DNA of 64,000 nt from Clostridiales bacterium Firm_14 (GCA_001604135.1 LVAT01000009.1:1-64000), one strand, 5' to 3'. Shown: positions 32,901-41,069, numbered from the stretch's first letter. Notes: a model not told the origin generated them from the letters alone. Made by a program: numbers and translations.

Positions 32901-33798
32901 TGCGAAGCTTGACTTCATACCGCACCTTATCCTCGCTGCAGCCGCAGGTCCTTCCGCAGAAGAATTCACCGTTATCCTTGAACGGTTCGGTCTTTTGGCC
33001 TTCCATGGAATTGAAAAGATAATCGAGCGCATATGAACCCAGGGCCATGGCCGGTATCTTGATGGAAGTGAGCGGTTTGGGAGAATATCTGCCCTCTTCA
33101 GTGGAATCGTAACCTGCGATCGCAATATCTTCAGGAACCCTGATCCCGCCCGCTTCCAAAGCTTTTGCAAGACCTATAGCCATGCAGTCATTGGCGCATG
33201 CGATGGCCTGCGGAAGCTTTCCGCCCTTCTTGACAAGACGGTCACCTAAGCTCTCACCGCTCGTATACCAGAAATCACCATAGAAGACCCTGTCCCTGCC
33301 TACTGACAGGCTGTGTTCGGACATGGCATCGATAAACGCCTGAAGTCTTTGCTTTGAGTAATGATGCCATGCCTTGCCCGTAAGGAAAGCGATATCCGTG
33401 TAACCGTGATCGTCGATCAGGTGGTTAACAAGCATCTTGACAGCATCGTAATGATTCGGGAAGACCGACGGAAAATACTTGCTCTCCTTATCGATGAAGA
33501 TGACCGGGCATTTGCAGCGGTCATGGATCATCTGCTCGATGCTGTCAGACAGGCCGGATGACTGAAGAGTATCGGCCATGACAGCGACAGCATCAAAATC
33601 TTCAAAAGGAACAAGAGAAAAAATCGATGTCTCGCCGACTTCTCTTCCGAAATTATTCTGATATTTGAGGTAGCTTCCGAAGACAAGAACGTCAGCATCA
33701 TGCTTAAATGCATTGTCAATAAAGCCCTGAATAAATTGGGACTGATAATATTCATCAGCCTGGGCAACGATTAAAGCTATTCTTTTACGGTCCGCCAT
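29941..33798 (-). CDS. LacI-type sensor / GGDEF / EAL / beta-helix protein
   Basis: A 1285-residue soluble protein with no signal peptide or membrane helix. Residues about 1-285 form a LacI/PurR-type periplasmic-binding fold without a DNA-binding head (KRIALIVAQADEYYQSQF; PQAIACANDCMAIGLAKAL), ending in a CGRTCGC cluster. A linker of about 200 residues follows. A GGDEF domain (about 490-645) is degenerate, with GNGEM near 568. The EAL domain (about 670-915) looks active: YEALMR, FINSIPGQ, ELTEQAE, DDYGSGYSN, VKIDRAL, AEGVET and IQGFY. From about 935 to the end runs a repetitive beta-helix-like region with recurring (V/I)GIGS turns. It is probably a ligand-sensing c-di-GMP phosphodiesterase. 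The C-terminal repeat on a cytoplasmic signalling protein is unusual. Confidence 0.82.
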   Translation of the reverse strand: MADRKRIALIVAQADEYYQSQFIQGFIDNAFKHDADVLVFGSYLKYQNNFGREVGETSIFSLVPFEDFDAVAVMADTLQSSGLSDSIEQMIHDRCKCPVIFIDKESKYFPSVFPNHYDAVKMLVNHLIDDHGYTDIAFLTGKAWHHYSKQRLQAFIDAMSEHSLSVGRDRVFYGDFWYTSGESLGDRLVKKGGKLPQAIACANDCMAIGLAKALEAGGIRVPEDIAIAGYDSTEEGRYSPKPLTSIKIPAMALGSYALDYLFNSMEGQKTEPFKDNGEFFCGRTCGCSEDKVRYEVKLRKVWDTDTSHNSVFSSFNHLDEDLIIQNDFNGLMKTAFSYVFQIRDFESFSICLNDKWQSRAKLMAGAIDDSRLSVASLSDTDRFFSRKMMHVIACSPESLNCDRVSNDVYFDRHILIPRLDMDREKPEAFFFTPMHFEESVFGYAVLSYTDPRSYKKSYRFWLHSIMRGLENFRRYDELNAINRKLEASLVRDPLTGIYNYNGFLRQIEGIIALNPLKEDEKVGALAIDIKNLSRINNDDGRTVGDNTIISVARLLIEVFSKGQIYSMGNGEMVALEVVSGDSEPLRVMEEREQQLNKKIAAFNKTLPAGRRKIEVYFGTAEGTPRTRNDYESLISVALSRKNGQKMNIQKLNADGLTDAQIEEANIVNEILDKNKINYYFQPIIDVRNGEIYAYEALMRVDTRPIIQPLVVLKYAGLFNRLYDIEYATFNNVLDYLNKHAASIKSDAKIFINSIPGQRMKSKDMKEIAEKAKAFSGRLVVELTEQAEIDEKELTLLKNDCIKAGFETAVDDYGSGYSNVSNLLRYMPNYVKIDRALLANIQDSPQKQHFVRNIIEFSHDNNILALAEGVETAEEVETVIKLGIDLIQGFYTARPSAKMIKEIPEAVKEEIVRYCMSRGNNHTKKDYIAGREEMISLPILSNEGYKTIHITSGYVTYRDLHIIGVPGDEGSINIEIENGYKGKITLENGSFTGRETMPAISIGEDCEVVLALTGENTLTGGGIRVAPSSTLTFEGVGNLSISTTATETFGIGNDMNSYHGDLVFDQDGLIEITVNANKSVAIGSGLGGHLNIRRGMYKLNLMGQNAVGIGSNTGDIEPLIGNCFIGIKSVAQNAVGIGSFMGRCDMMIEHSSVNMDFEGAEVVMIGSKHSEKLHIIIYSATVIAQAKAHDITVIGSGTAAPSNIMIDYVTIRVDIGGKQAGIYRGMDDRVRVRVSNCKTEGTIFTSLDIPRHSVNMDFRVTGSITKLDVNGSLFEENTRGEDQISK

Positions 33799-33950
33799 AG
33801 AAGAACCTGCCTGATATCCAAAATCTCAAAAAAGCACTTATAGTGACAGTCTAACCACCGTGATTTTTAAAAGCAATAATCTTTGACTTTTGTTTTCACG
33901 ATTCAGACTGAATATTTACATTTTGTCTATAAAAGATTTCGAAAAAACAA

Positions 33951-34970
33951 TCAGGCAAGAACTCTGTCTACAGGAGCATATCCCGTTGTCTTCTTAAACT
34001 TAATGTTGCTCTCGAAGCTCTCCAGGCAGTCAGAAGGATCGATACGCTCAAAGTTCAGGGTAGCAAGAGCATCTCTCTTGATCTTGACAGAAGCGATCGT
34101 AACTTCCTCGTCGTTGCCGGTAGCCAGATTCAGGATCTTATCTACTGCGTGGACAAGGACTGTCTTGACCGGCAGTAGCGCGAATGTATCTCTTGCAACT
34201 CTGAGCATCGTGCTCGAGACATAATCCTGTACGAGCTCATAGTAAGCAGACTTTGTGAAATCCTTCATTACCAGCTCGCCGTTGGCCTTCATGTCAGGAT
34301 ACTGTGTCGGAACGATATCACCTGACTTGACCTGGAATTCGATCTGCATGATCTGCGGATCGTCGGTGCCGACTTCAAAACCGCTGCCGTACTCGAGAAG
34401 ATCGTCAAAAGGTCCTACTTCAGAGATAACATTGAAATATGCATCGATGTCGCCTGCCAGAACACTCTGTGCGAAAGGCTGGAGTTCCTTGAACTGGCCG
34501 ACTGCGCCGTTTGCGATAGCTTCCCAGTCGATATATCCGTCAGACTGCTTGTGTACTGACTTAAGAGCTTCGATCCCTGCTGCAAATTCTTCGACTTTTG
34601 CCTTTGATGCTGCGATGAGCTCTTCATTGACTGCGGGCTTTGCTGCTGCCTTAGTGCCTGCAGCTGCACCTGCTGCGGCTGCCTTTGTACCCTTCGTTGC
34701 CTTGGGCTCAGCTGCGGCCTTGCCGGCAGCCTTCTTATTCTTGGCATCCTGAGCCTTGCCGGTCAGGCTGCTTACAACGTTCTTGACGTTGGTATTCTTC
34801 GTATAATAGATACCTGTTCCCGGAATTCCTACCGTGGTCCTCGCCTGGCCCTTGAGGTTTACGGACTGTCTGAATCCGCTCTTACCAAATGAGACACTGG
34901 GTCCTGATTTGCTCAAGTTAAGCTTTAAGCCTTTGCCCAAAGAGATCGATTTGCGGAAATTAAGTCCCAT
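33951..34970 (-). CDS. DUF4236 domain protein
   Basis: A 339-residue protein whose first about 55 residues match the DUF4236 pattern: GLNFRKSISLGKGLKLNLSK, the SVSFGKSGF segment and RTTVGIPGTGIYY. A lysine/alanine-rich low-complexity linker (about 70-115) joins it to a C-terminal domain of about 220 residues that I do not recognise. No signal peptide or clear membrane segment. GGAGG site 8 nt before the ATG. The DUF4236 domain has no assigned function. It lies alone, with the repeat island upstream of it. Confidence 0.75.
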   Translation of the reverse strand: MGLNFRKSISLGKGLKLNLSKSGPSVSFGKSGFRQSVNLKGQARTTVGIPGTGIYYTKNTNVKNVVSSLTGKAQDAKNKKAAGKAAAEPKATKGTKAAAAGAAAGTKAAAKPAVNEELIAASKAKVEEFAAGIEALKSVHKQSDGYIDWEAIANGAVGQFKELQPFAQSVLAGDIDAYFNVISEVGPFDDLLEYGSGFEVGTDDPQIMQIEFQVKSGDIVPTQYPDMKANGELVMKDFTKSAYYELVQDYVSSTMLRVARDTFALLPVKTVLVHAVDKILNLATGNDEEVTIASVKIKRDALATLNFERIDPSDCLESFESNIKFKKTTGYAPVDRVLA

Positions 34971-35093
34971 ATGCAGTTCCTCCGGAAAAATTTGTTAAAG
35001 TAATTTTATCACAAATCCTTCTGCGAATATGCGTAAAACCTTTAATTGGCGTATGTATTTTGCGTGATTTTCCGTGTGTGAAGTGTGGGGGCT

Positions 35094-35189
35094 CAGGACT
35101 GGCCGGAGTGGTACATTTTTCCTTTCAGGATGGTCCGCAGTGGTGTAATCTCCCCTTCAGGACGGACCGGAGCGGTGAATTTCCCCTAA
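35094..35189. repeat. Three degenerate 32-bp tandem repeats
   Basis: Units starting at 35094, 35126 and 35158, each beginning CAGGA(C/T)GG or CAGGACTGG and containing CCG(G/C)AG(T/C)GGTG. The period is exactly 32 bp. Upstream of the DUF4236 gene and next to the 64-bp array. No gene is supported in 34971-35582. Confidence 0.75.
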
Positions 35190-35251
35190 AAGTGCATTTT
35201 TCCAGGCGGAATTCCAGGCGGCGCCTGAAGTTTTGCCCGGTATTCGAGTTC

Positions 35252-35530
35252 GGGCGGTAATTTGGGCGGCCTTAGCCGTTCATTTAGCCGGCTTTTTCGC
35301 TGTTTTAGACCATTTGGGCGGTAATTTCGCCGGCTATAGCCGTCCATTTAGCCGTTCTTTTCGCTGTTTTAGGCCGTTTGGGCGGTAATTTCGCCGGCTA
35401 TAGCCGTCCATTTAGCCGTTCTTTTCGCTGTTTTAGGCCGTTTGGGCGGTAATTTCGCCGGCTATAGCCGTTCACTTAACCGGCGTTTTCGCTGATTCAG
35501 ACCCTTCGGGCGATAAATTAACGTTTCAAT
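35252..35530. repeat. Four-copy 64-bp tandem repeat array
   Basis: Units start at 35252, 35316, 35380 and 35444 with a degenerate fifth from 35508, all exactly 64 bp apart. Each begins GGGCGGTAAT; units 2-4 contain the palindrome GGCTATAGCC and all contain TTTTCGCTG. Units 2 and 3 are nearly identical, and outer units are more diverged. There are no unique spacers. The two 32-bp halves of a unit resemble each other. Confidence 0.9.
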
Positions 35531-35538
35531 ACAAAAAA

Positions 35539-35560
35539 GGCCGCCCCTTTCGAGACGGCC
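35539..35560 (-). terminator. Terminator after sufB
   Basis: Minus-strand GGCCGTCTC and GGGGCGGCC arms around GAAA, followed by TTTTTTG. It lies just past the sufB stop. Confidence 0.85.
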
Positions 35561-35582
35561 CGCAAAATCAAAATAAAATATT

Positions 35583-36500
35583 TTATCTCAGGAATCCTTC
35601 GATGATCTTCTGCTCTGCTTCCTGCTCGTTAAGGCCGAGCGTCATGAGCTTTGTGATCTGCTCGCCGGCGATCTTGCCGATTGCTGCCTCGTGGATCAGG
35701 GAAGCATCGACGCATGTGGCCTTGAGCTTAGGTGTTGCGACGATTACGCCCTTGTCCATGATGATGGAGTCGCACTCTGCATGACCTTTGCATCTGGCGT
35801 TGCCGGAGATGTCGATGATGACGTCCTGCTCGGATTCGCCCTTGGCAACGCCACGGCTTACGATGTCGCAGACTGAGCCGTCACCGTTGAGGTCGACAGT
35901 GATCTCTGCCTTGGCTGTCTGGTCGAAGTTTGTGAGGATCTTGTCGTGCATGATGAGCGTAGCGTTTGCACCGAGCTCAGCCTTTGTGATCCTGTATGTG
36001 TCGTTTATTCCGGCGATCTGGGAGGTATCCATGTCCATCGTGGCACCCTCTTCGAGATATACAACGGTTGTGGGGTTCATGAGCCTCTTGCCCGTGCCTG
36101 TTCCCTCGCCGTAGTGCTTCTCGATATACTTGACCTTGGAATTCTTGCCGATGTGGAAGGTGTGGATTCCGTCGTGCTGGCTGTCATGGCCGCCGCAGTT
36201 GCTGATGCCGCAGCCTGCAACGATAACGACGTCGCAGTCAGAGCCTACGAAGAAATCGTTATAAACGCACTCCTTGTGGCCTGTCTTGGAAATGATTACC
36301 GGGATGTGGCAGGACTCGTTCTTTGTGCCGTCCTTGAAGTAGACGTTGATGCCGTCGCCTGATTCCCTGGATTCGATCTGGATATTTGCAGTGGAGTTTC
36401 TGGCTTCACTTGCGCCGTTGCTCCTGATGTTAAACGCACCGACGGGAAGGCTGTCTAACTCTGCAACTTCTTTTAGCATTCTCTTCTCGAGCTCATCCAT
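35583..36500 (-). CDS. sufB: SufB/SufD-family Fe-S scaffold protein (short form)
   Basis: Scaffold partner of SufC in iron-sulfur cluster assembly. It has 305 residues, much shorter than classical SufB (about 470), lacking most of the N-terminal region. The right-handed beta-helix core is recognisable from the repeating hydrophobic strands. Late conserved parts are CKGHAECDSIIMD and the SLIHEAAIGKI segment with the His-Glu typical of SufB. It overlaps the sufC end by 8 bp. No second SufB/D, SufS or SufU gene follows, so it probably works as a homodimer with SufC, as in the minimal two-gene Suf-type systems. Confidence 0.88.
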   Translation of the reverse strand: MDELEKRMLKEVAELDSLPVGAFNIRSNGASEARNSTANIQIESRESGDGINVYFKDGTKNESCHIPVIISKTGHKECVYNDFFVGSDCDVVIVAGCGISNCGGHDSQHDGIHTFHIGKNSKVKYIEKHYGEGTGTGKRLMNPTTVVYLEEGATMDMDTSQIAGINDTYRITKAELGANATLIMHDKILTNFDQTAKAEITVDLNGDGSVCDIVSRGVAKGESEQDVIIDISGNARCKGHAECDSIIMDKGVIVATPKLKATCVDASLIHEAAIGKIAGEQITKLMTLGLNEQEAEQKIIEGFLR

Positions 36501-37218
36501 TGCAGGACACCCCCTTCTGACCGTAAGCGCAATCGCATCCGCCTCTGCGCCTCATATTAAGATCATCCATGATCTTTGCTGACTCGTCGTATCTGTCGAC
36601 CATACCGTCCTTCAGATAGATGATCTTGTCAGCGATCTCAAGGATCCTCTCCTGATGGCTGATGATAAGGATGTTTCCATTGGTGATATTTCGCAGGTTC
36701 TCGAAAACCTCGATAAGGCTCTGGAAGCTCCAGAGGTCGATACCTGCCTCAGGTTCATCGAAAAGGCTGAGCTTACCGCCTCTTGCGGCAGCCATTGCGA
36801 TCTCGATCCTCTTCATCTCTCCGCCGGAGAGAGTATCGTTGATCTCACGGTTCAGATAATCTCTGGGACAAAGGCCTACGGATCTTAAATATGAGCAGTC
36901 CTTGCTGACATCCTTGCCTGCAGCGATGCTTAAGAGGTCCTTGACCTTAAGGCCCTTGAATCTTACGGGCTGCTGGAAGGCAAAGCTCATTCCGAGATTT
37001 GCGCGTTCGTTAACGGGAAGATCCGTAATGTCCTGTCCGTCAAAGATGACTTTGCCTGATGTAGGCGTGATGATTCCCATGATGACCTTAAGGAGCGTTG
37101 ATTTGCCGCTGCCGTTAGGTCCCGTTATTGCGACGAATTTATCGTCGATCTTTAGGCTTATGTCCTTGAGGATGTCTTTGTCATCCGCATGGAAGCTTAT
37201 GTTTTGCAGTTCGAGCAT
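36493..37218 (-). CDS. sufC: Fe-S assembly ATPase SufC
   Basis: ABC-type ATPase that drives the SufB scaffold. It has 241 residues from the ATG at 37218, which has AAAGGG just upstream; the longer frame to 37284 lacks a site. Walker A is GPNGSGKST (33-41), the Q-loop AFQQP, the signature LSGGEMKR and Walker B LSLFDEPEAGIDLWS, with the SufC-typical Glu-Ala-Gly-Ile-Asp. First gene of the sufCB pair. Confidence 0.93.
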   Translation of the reverse strand: MLELQNISFHADDKDILKDISLKIDDKFVAITGPNGSGKSTLLKVIMGIITPTSGKVIFDGQDITDLPVNERANLGMSFAFQQPVRFKGLKVKDLLSIAAGKDVSKDCSYLRSVGLCPRDYLNREINDTLSGGEMKRIEIAMAAARGGKLSLFDEPEAGIDLWSFQSLIEVFENLRNITNGNILIISHQERILEIADKIIYLKDGMVDRYDESAKIMDDLNMRRRGGCDCAYGQKGVSCNG

Positions 37219-37398
37219 ATACCCTTTACCCTTTCTGAACGGAGCACTTTTGGCACTGTAAAGCACTCCCGCGTATGAAACCAATTTACTTTAAATTGTT
37301 TGGGGTCAATTATCAATAGTTATTTTCGACATATGACGAATAATATCTGATAACGTTCATTATACCTATTGTGAATGATTACCATACCCAGAGAGTTC

Positions 37399-37428
37399 TT
37401 AAACCGCCCTATGATACTGTGATAAAAT
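37399..37428 (+). promoter_or_regulatory. Putative glmS promoter
   Basis: TTAAAC (37399-37404), an 18-bp spacer and TAAAAT (37423-37428). The predicted start gives a leader of about 22 nt, too short for a glmS ribozyme. Confidence 0.45.
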
Positions 37429-37457
37429 ACTTCAATTAAAAATAAGGAGAATTCTTT

Positions 37458-39308
37458 ATGTGCGGAATCGTAGGTTACACAGGTAAGAAGAAGGCTGCTC
37501 CTATCCTCTTGGACGGTCTTGCAAAGCTTGAGTACAGAGGTTACGACTCGGCAGGTCTCGCCATAAGAGACGGAGAAGCAAATCCTGTGGTCGTAAAGGC
37601 AAAGGGCAGGCTCAAGGTCCTTTCCGAGAAGACAGACGGAGGCGCAGCGCTCAAGGGCACATGCGGCATCGGCCACACAAGATGGGCCACCCACGGCGAA
37701 CCCACGGAGAATAACGCACACCCCCACATCGTAGATGACTATAACGTTGTCGGCGTTCATAACGGCATCATCGAGAACTATCAGGAACTTCGTGACAAGA
37801 TGATCCGCAAGGGTTACAAGTTCTATTCCGAGACAGATACCGAAGTCGCCATCAAGACTATCGATTACTACTACAAGAAGTACACACACGATCCGATCGA
37901 GGCGCTCGCAAAGACAATGGTCCGTGTAAGGGGCTCATATGCTCTCGCGGTAATGTTCAAGGATCATCCGGGCAAGATCTTCGTAGCACGCAAGGATTCC
38001 CCGATGATCATCGGCTGCGACAAGGACGCTTCCTACCTCGCATCAGACGTTCCCGCGATCCTCAAGTACACCAGATCCGTTTACTACATCAACGATCTCG
38101 AAATGGCTTGCCTTGAAGCAGGCAACGTTACCTTCTATAACCTGGACGGTGACACGATCGAGAAGACTCCCACGGAGATCGACTGGGATGCAGCTTCCGC
38201 TGAAAAGGGCGGCTTCGAGCACTTCATGATGAAGGAGATCCATGAGCAGCCCAAGGCAGTCCAGGACACTCTGAATTCAGTCATCGTACCTGACGGCGAC
38301 TCCTGCAAGATCGACCTCTCAGCTTCAAACCTCAAGGACGAGGACTTAAAGAGCTTTGACCAGATCTACATCGTCGCATGCGGTTCCGCTTATCACGTAG
38401 GCTGCTGCACACAGTACATTATCGAGCAGCTAGCTGGGATCCCCGTAAGATGTGAGCTCGCTTCAGAGTTCAGATACAGAACGATGCCCCTTAACAAGAA
38501 CGCTCTCTGCATCATCATCAGCCAGTCCGGTGAGACCGCCGACTCCCTTGCAGCATTAAGAGACGCCAAGAAGAACGGCATCAAGACACTTGCGATCGTT
38601 AACGTTGTAGGTTCATCGATCGCGCGTGAAGCAGACTACGTCCTCTATACTCTCGCAGGTCCTGAGATCTCAGTAGCAACGACAAAGGCATACTCCGCCC
38701 AGCTCGCGATCTGCTACGTTCTCGCGATCAAGTTTGCCCTCGCGAAAGGAACTATCACTCCGGAGCAGGCAACAGAACTTACAAACGAGGTCATGACGAT
38801 CCCTAACAAGATCAATAAAGTCCTTGAAGACAAGGAGCGTCTCCAGTGGTTTGCAGCAAAGCTCGCAGCACAGAAGGACATCTTCTTCATCGGCCGCGGC
38901 ATCGACTATGCGATCACATTGGAAGGCAGCCTTAAGATGAAGGAGATCTCCTACATCCACAGCGAAGCTTATGCGGCAGGCGAACTTAAGCATGGCACGA
39001 TCAGCCTTATCGAGGAAGGCACTTTCGTAATCGGCGTTCTCACACAGAGCGGTCTTTACGAGAAGACACTTTCGAACCTGGTTGAGACAAAGGCCAGAGG
39101 CGCTTACCTCATGGCTCTCACATCCTTCGGCAATTACGCGATCGAGGATTCTGCCGACTTCGTAGTCTATGTTCCGAAGATCAACGAGCTCTTCGCTGCA
39201 TCCCTCGCAGTCGTTCCGCTCCAGCTTCTTGGCTACTACGTTTCCTGCGCAAGAGGTCTCGACGTCGATAAGCCCAGAAACCTCGCAAAGAGCGTTACCG
39301 TAGAGTAA
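37458..39308 (+). CDS. glmS: Glutamine-fructose-6-phosphate aminotransferase
   Basis: Makes glucosamine-6-phosphate from fructose-6-phosphate and glutamine, the first step to UDP-GlcNAc for peptidoglycan. It has 616 residues. The N-terminal glutaminase domain (about 1-225) starts MCGIVGYTG with the catalytic Cys2, followed by GYDSAGLA and HTRWATHGEPT. Two SIS sugar-isomerase domains follow (about 290-430 and 465-600) with SQSGETADSLAAL and the end DKPRNLAKSVTVE. AAGGAGA site. No ribozyme is seen upstream. An 11-bp perfect hairpin (39344-39374) follows. Confidence 0.96.
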   Translation: MCGIVGYTGKKKAAPILLDGLAKLEYRGYDSAGLAIRDGEANPVVVKAKGRLKVLSEKTDGGAALKGTCGIGHTRWATHGEPTENNAHPHIVDDYNVVGVHNGIIENYQELRDKMIRKGYKFYSETDTEVAIKTIDYYYKKYTHDPIEALAKTMVRVRGSYALAVMFKDHPGKIFVARKDSPMIIGCDKDASYLASDVPAILKYTRSVYYINDLEMACLEAGNVTFYNLDGDTIEKTPTEIDWDAASAEKGGFEHFMMKEIHEQPKAVQDTLNSVIVPDGDSCKIDLSASNLKDEDLKSFDQIYIVACGSAYHVGCCTQYIIEQLAGIPVRCELASEFRYRTMPLNKNALCIIISQSGETADSLAALRDAKKNGIKTLAIVNVVGSSIAREADYVLYTLAGPEISVATTKAYSAQLAICYVLAIKFALAKGTITPEQATELTNEVMTIPNKINKVLEDKERLQWFAAKLAAQKDIFFIGRGIDYAITLEGSLKMKEISYIHSEAYAAGELKHGTISLIEEGTFVIGVLTQSGLYEKTLSNLVETKARGAYLMALTSFGNYAIEDSADFVVYVPKINELFAASLAVVPLQLLGYYVSCARGLDVDKPRNLAKSVTVE

Positions 39309-39343
39309 CCTCTCTGATTTGAATAATTAATAATGCTTTTGAC

Positions 39344-39374
39344 CAACCCCGATACTGTCCTATTATCGGGGTTG
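39344..39374 (+). terminator. Hairpin after glmS
   Basis: CAACCCCGATA (39344-39354) and TATCGGGGTTG (39364-39374) pair perfectly over 11 bp with a 9-nt loop. No clear U-run follows, but the place fits a terminator or 3' stabiliser. Confidence 0.6.
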
Positions 39375-39381
39375 TCAAGTC

Positions 39382-39410
39382 TTTAATACGCCACAACCCG
39401 CGTTTATAAT
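39382..39410 (+). promoter_or_regulatory. Promoter giving a leaderless transcript
   Basis: TTTAAT (39382-39387), 17-bp spacer, and TATAAT (39405-39410). The predicted start is at or within one base of the A of the ATG at 39417, and no ribosome binding site is present. Confidence 0.55.
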
Positions 39411-39416
39411 GTACAT

Positions 39417-41069
39417 ATGAGTAAGCGTAGACCATACATCTTTATGACACAGGACAAGCTGATCGATCTCTGCAGATATGACATCGGCTGGATCGACATC
39501 GTAGGCGGTACCGAACTCGATGCATATCCGGATACAGGCTTTGACGTCCAGTGTGAGAATGAATATCCGATGCTCTTATCGGATCTTAAGACTGCGCTCT
39601 GCCATTTCGAGGATGAGAAGCTCTCATTCGATGACTTTGCTTTCGACTGGTGGTGCCCCATAACCACATATTTTTTCGAAGACCTCTGTCTGGATGAACT
39701 CCTGGGACCTGATCCGGATAATATCTGCGATCTTCCCCTGCCCCCTCTTCCCGAGACAGATGAGGACATGATAGTAACCATCTTTATAAAGATCGCCAAG
39801 ATAGCAGATACCACCGTAGGAACCGATAAATTCCCCAGAGGCACGGCTTCTGAAGTATTGGGGATCGCAGGCCTCATCAGCATGATCGAGAACTATGAGG
39901 AGAATAAGGAACTTCCGCCCGATGAGCGCACATATACCAGGGATCAGATGCTCACATTCCTCAATCACTGGGATAACAGCCTGCTTCTGGCCGATGCCAG
40001 GGAAGATGTAATAAATCACTTCGTTGATTTTACGAACATTCTCTGCAAGCAGCACGTTTTCGAAGCCCTTAAGATCAAGGCATTCGCCGTAAACGGCGGC
40101 AATGCTGCTTTCGCCTGCGATTACGGCGAAGCTGTAGATCTCCTTACGATCCTTCTTAAGGAATTCGGCTTCGGCTATGCGGCAAACGCACTGGGCTTCA
40201 TATACTACGACGGCAAGTACACGGGCATTCCGGACTACGACAAGGCCTTTGCCTACTTTGCGATCGCATCCAATTACGGCATCTCAGAGGCCAAGCTCAA
40301 GTTTGCCGACATGCTCCTCATGGGCGACGCAGGCAATCCTGACCCGATCCTTGCTTATAACACTTATCTTCAGGTATATCACGATGCCAGGATCAGGTTC
40401 GAATCAGGCGACTATAACAGCAATCTCCCTGAGAGTGCTATCAGGATCGCGAGAGCATTGAAGCTCTTCCCTGACCAGAAAGTCAGAAGGCTTAAGCTCC
40501 TGCTCGAAGCGACATATTCGTCCTTTGTGCGCTATCAGAATAACAAGGTCTATACCGACCTGGAATTCTCCAAGAGCGTTCAGGCCGAGATCGATAAGGT
40601 GATAAATGAATTCACCAAGGATGACCCCGTTAAGATCAATACAGGCTGGCAGCAGCTGGGCCTTGATGATGTTAACGATGTCTTTGACGACTTCTCGGGT
40701 CCGCCCTTCCCCGCTTACTATACCGTCGGCGTAAAGAAGCTTAAGAGCAACAGGTATAAGCTGACCATTAAGCGTCATTCGCTCTTCCCGGATGCTTATC
40801 CGCCGCTGTCACTTTCCGTCCAGCCGTGGCTCCTGAGCGCAGGCCTTTGCGACAACCTGGTATTTACAGTTCCGGGCGAATGCGGCAACGATGCCCTCGA
40901 TTATCTCGCAAACAGCGGAGAAGAAGGCACTTTCGATAAGCTCGTGGTAAGGAGCACTGAAGAGAAGAACGCTTCCAGATTCTCGTTCGTAAGGAACGGC
41001 GAGGTTGTGCTGGGCTTTGAAGCAGGCAAGATCTTCTTCAACAAGCCTTCTGGAAAGACATTGGGTTGA
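39417..41069 (+). CDS. Sel1/TPR-like protein, unknown function
   Basis: A 550-residue soluble protein. Residues about 240-330 contain Sel1-type helical repeats (ANALGFIYYDGKYTGIPDYD; DKAFAYFAIASNYGISEAKL; FADMLLMGDAG), a fold used for protein contacts. The N-terminal about 230 residues are acidic and rich in aromatic residues (FDDFAFDWWCPITTYFFEDL-like segment). The C-terminal about 150 residues include beta strands (YYTVGVKKLKSNRYKLTIKR). No signal peptide or membrane helix. It has no ribosome binding site and seems leaderless. Function unknown; a scaffold or regulator is possible. Confidence 0.7.
   Translation: MSKRRPYIFMTQDKLIDLCRYDIGWIDIVGGTELDAYPDTGFDVQCENEYPMLLSDLKTALCHFEDEKLSFDDFAFDWWCPITTYFFEDLCLDELLGPDPDNICDLPLPPLPETDEDMIVTIFIKIAKIADTTVGTDKFPRGTASEVLGIAGLISMIENYEENKELPPDERTYTRDQMLTFLNHWDNSLLLADAREDVINHFVDFTNILCKQHVFEALKIKAFAVNGGNAAFACDYGEAVDLLTILLKEFGFGYAANALGFIYYDGKYTGIPDYDKAFAYFAIASNYGISEAKLKFADMLLMGDAGNPDPILAYNTYLQVYHDARIRFESGDYNSNLPESAIRIARALKLFPDQKVRRLKLLLEATYSSFVRYQNNKVYTDLEFSKSVQAEIDKVINEFTKDDPVKINTGWQQLGLDDVNDVFDDFSGPPFPAYYTVGVKKLKSNRYKLTIKRHSLFPDAYPPLSLSVQPWLLSAGLCDNLVFTVPGECGNDALDYLANSGEEGTFDKLVVRSTEEKNASRFSFVRNGEVVLGFEAGKIFFNKPSGKTLG

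Noticed and set aside
35060-35260. 66-codon plus-strand open frame
   Set aside because: Lies in the 32-bp repeats, with no ribosome site and no recognisable domain.
35252-35530. CRISPR-like array
   Set aside because: The 64-bp units are directly joined with no unique spacers, and no cas genes are near.
37300-37457. glmS ribozyme
   Set aside because: The predicted leader is about 22 nt, and no ribozyme core is seen in the upstream sequence.
37320-37889. 189-codon minus-strand open frame across the glmS start
   Set aside because: Shadow of glmS; hydrophobic low-quality sequence without a ribosome site.
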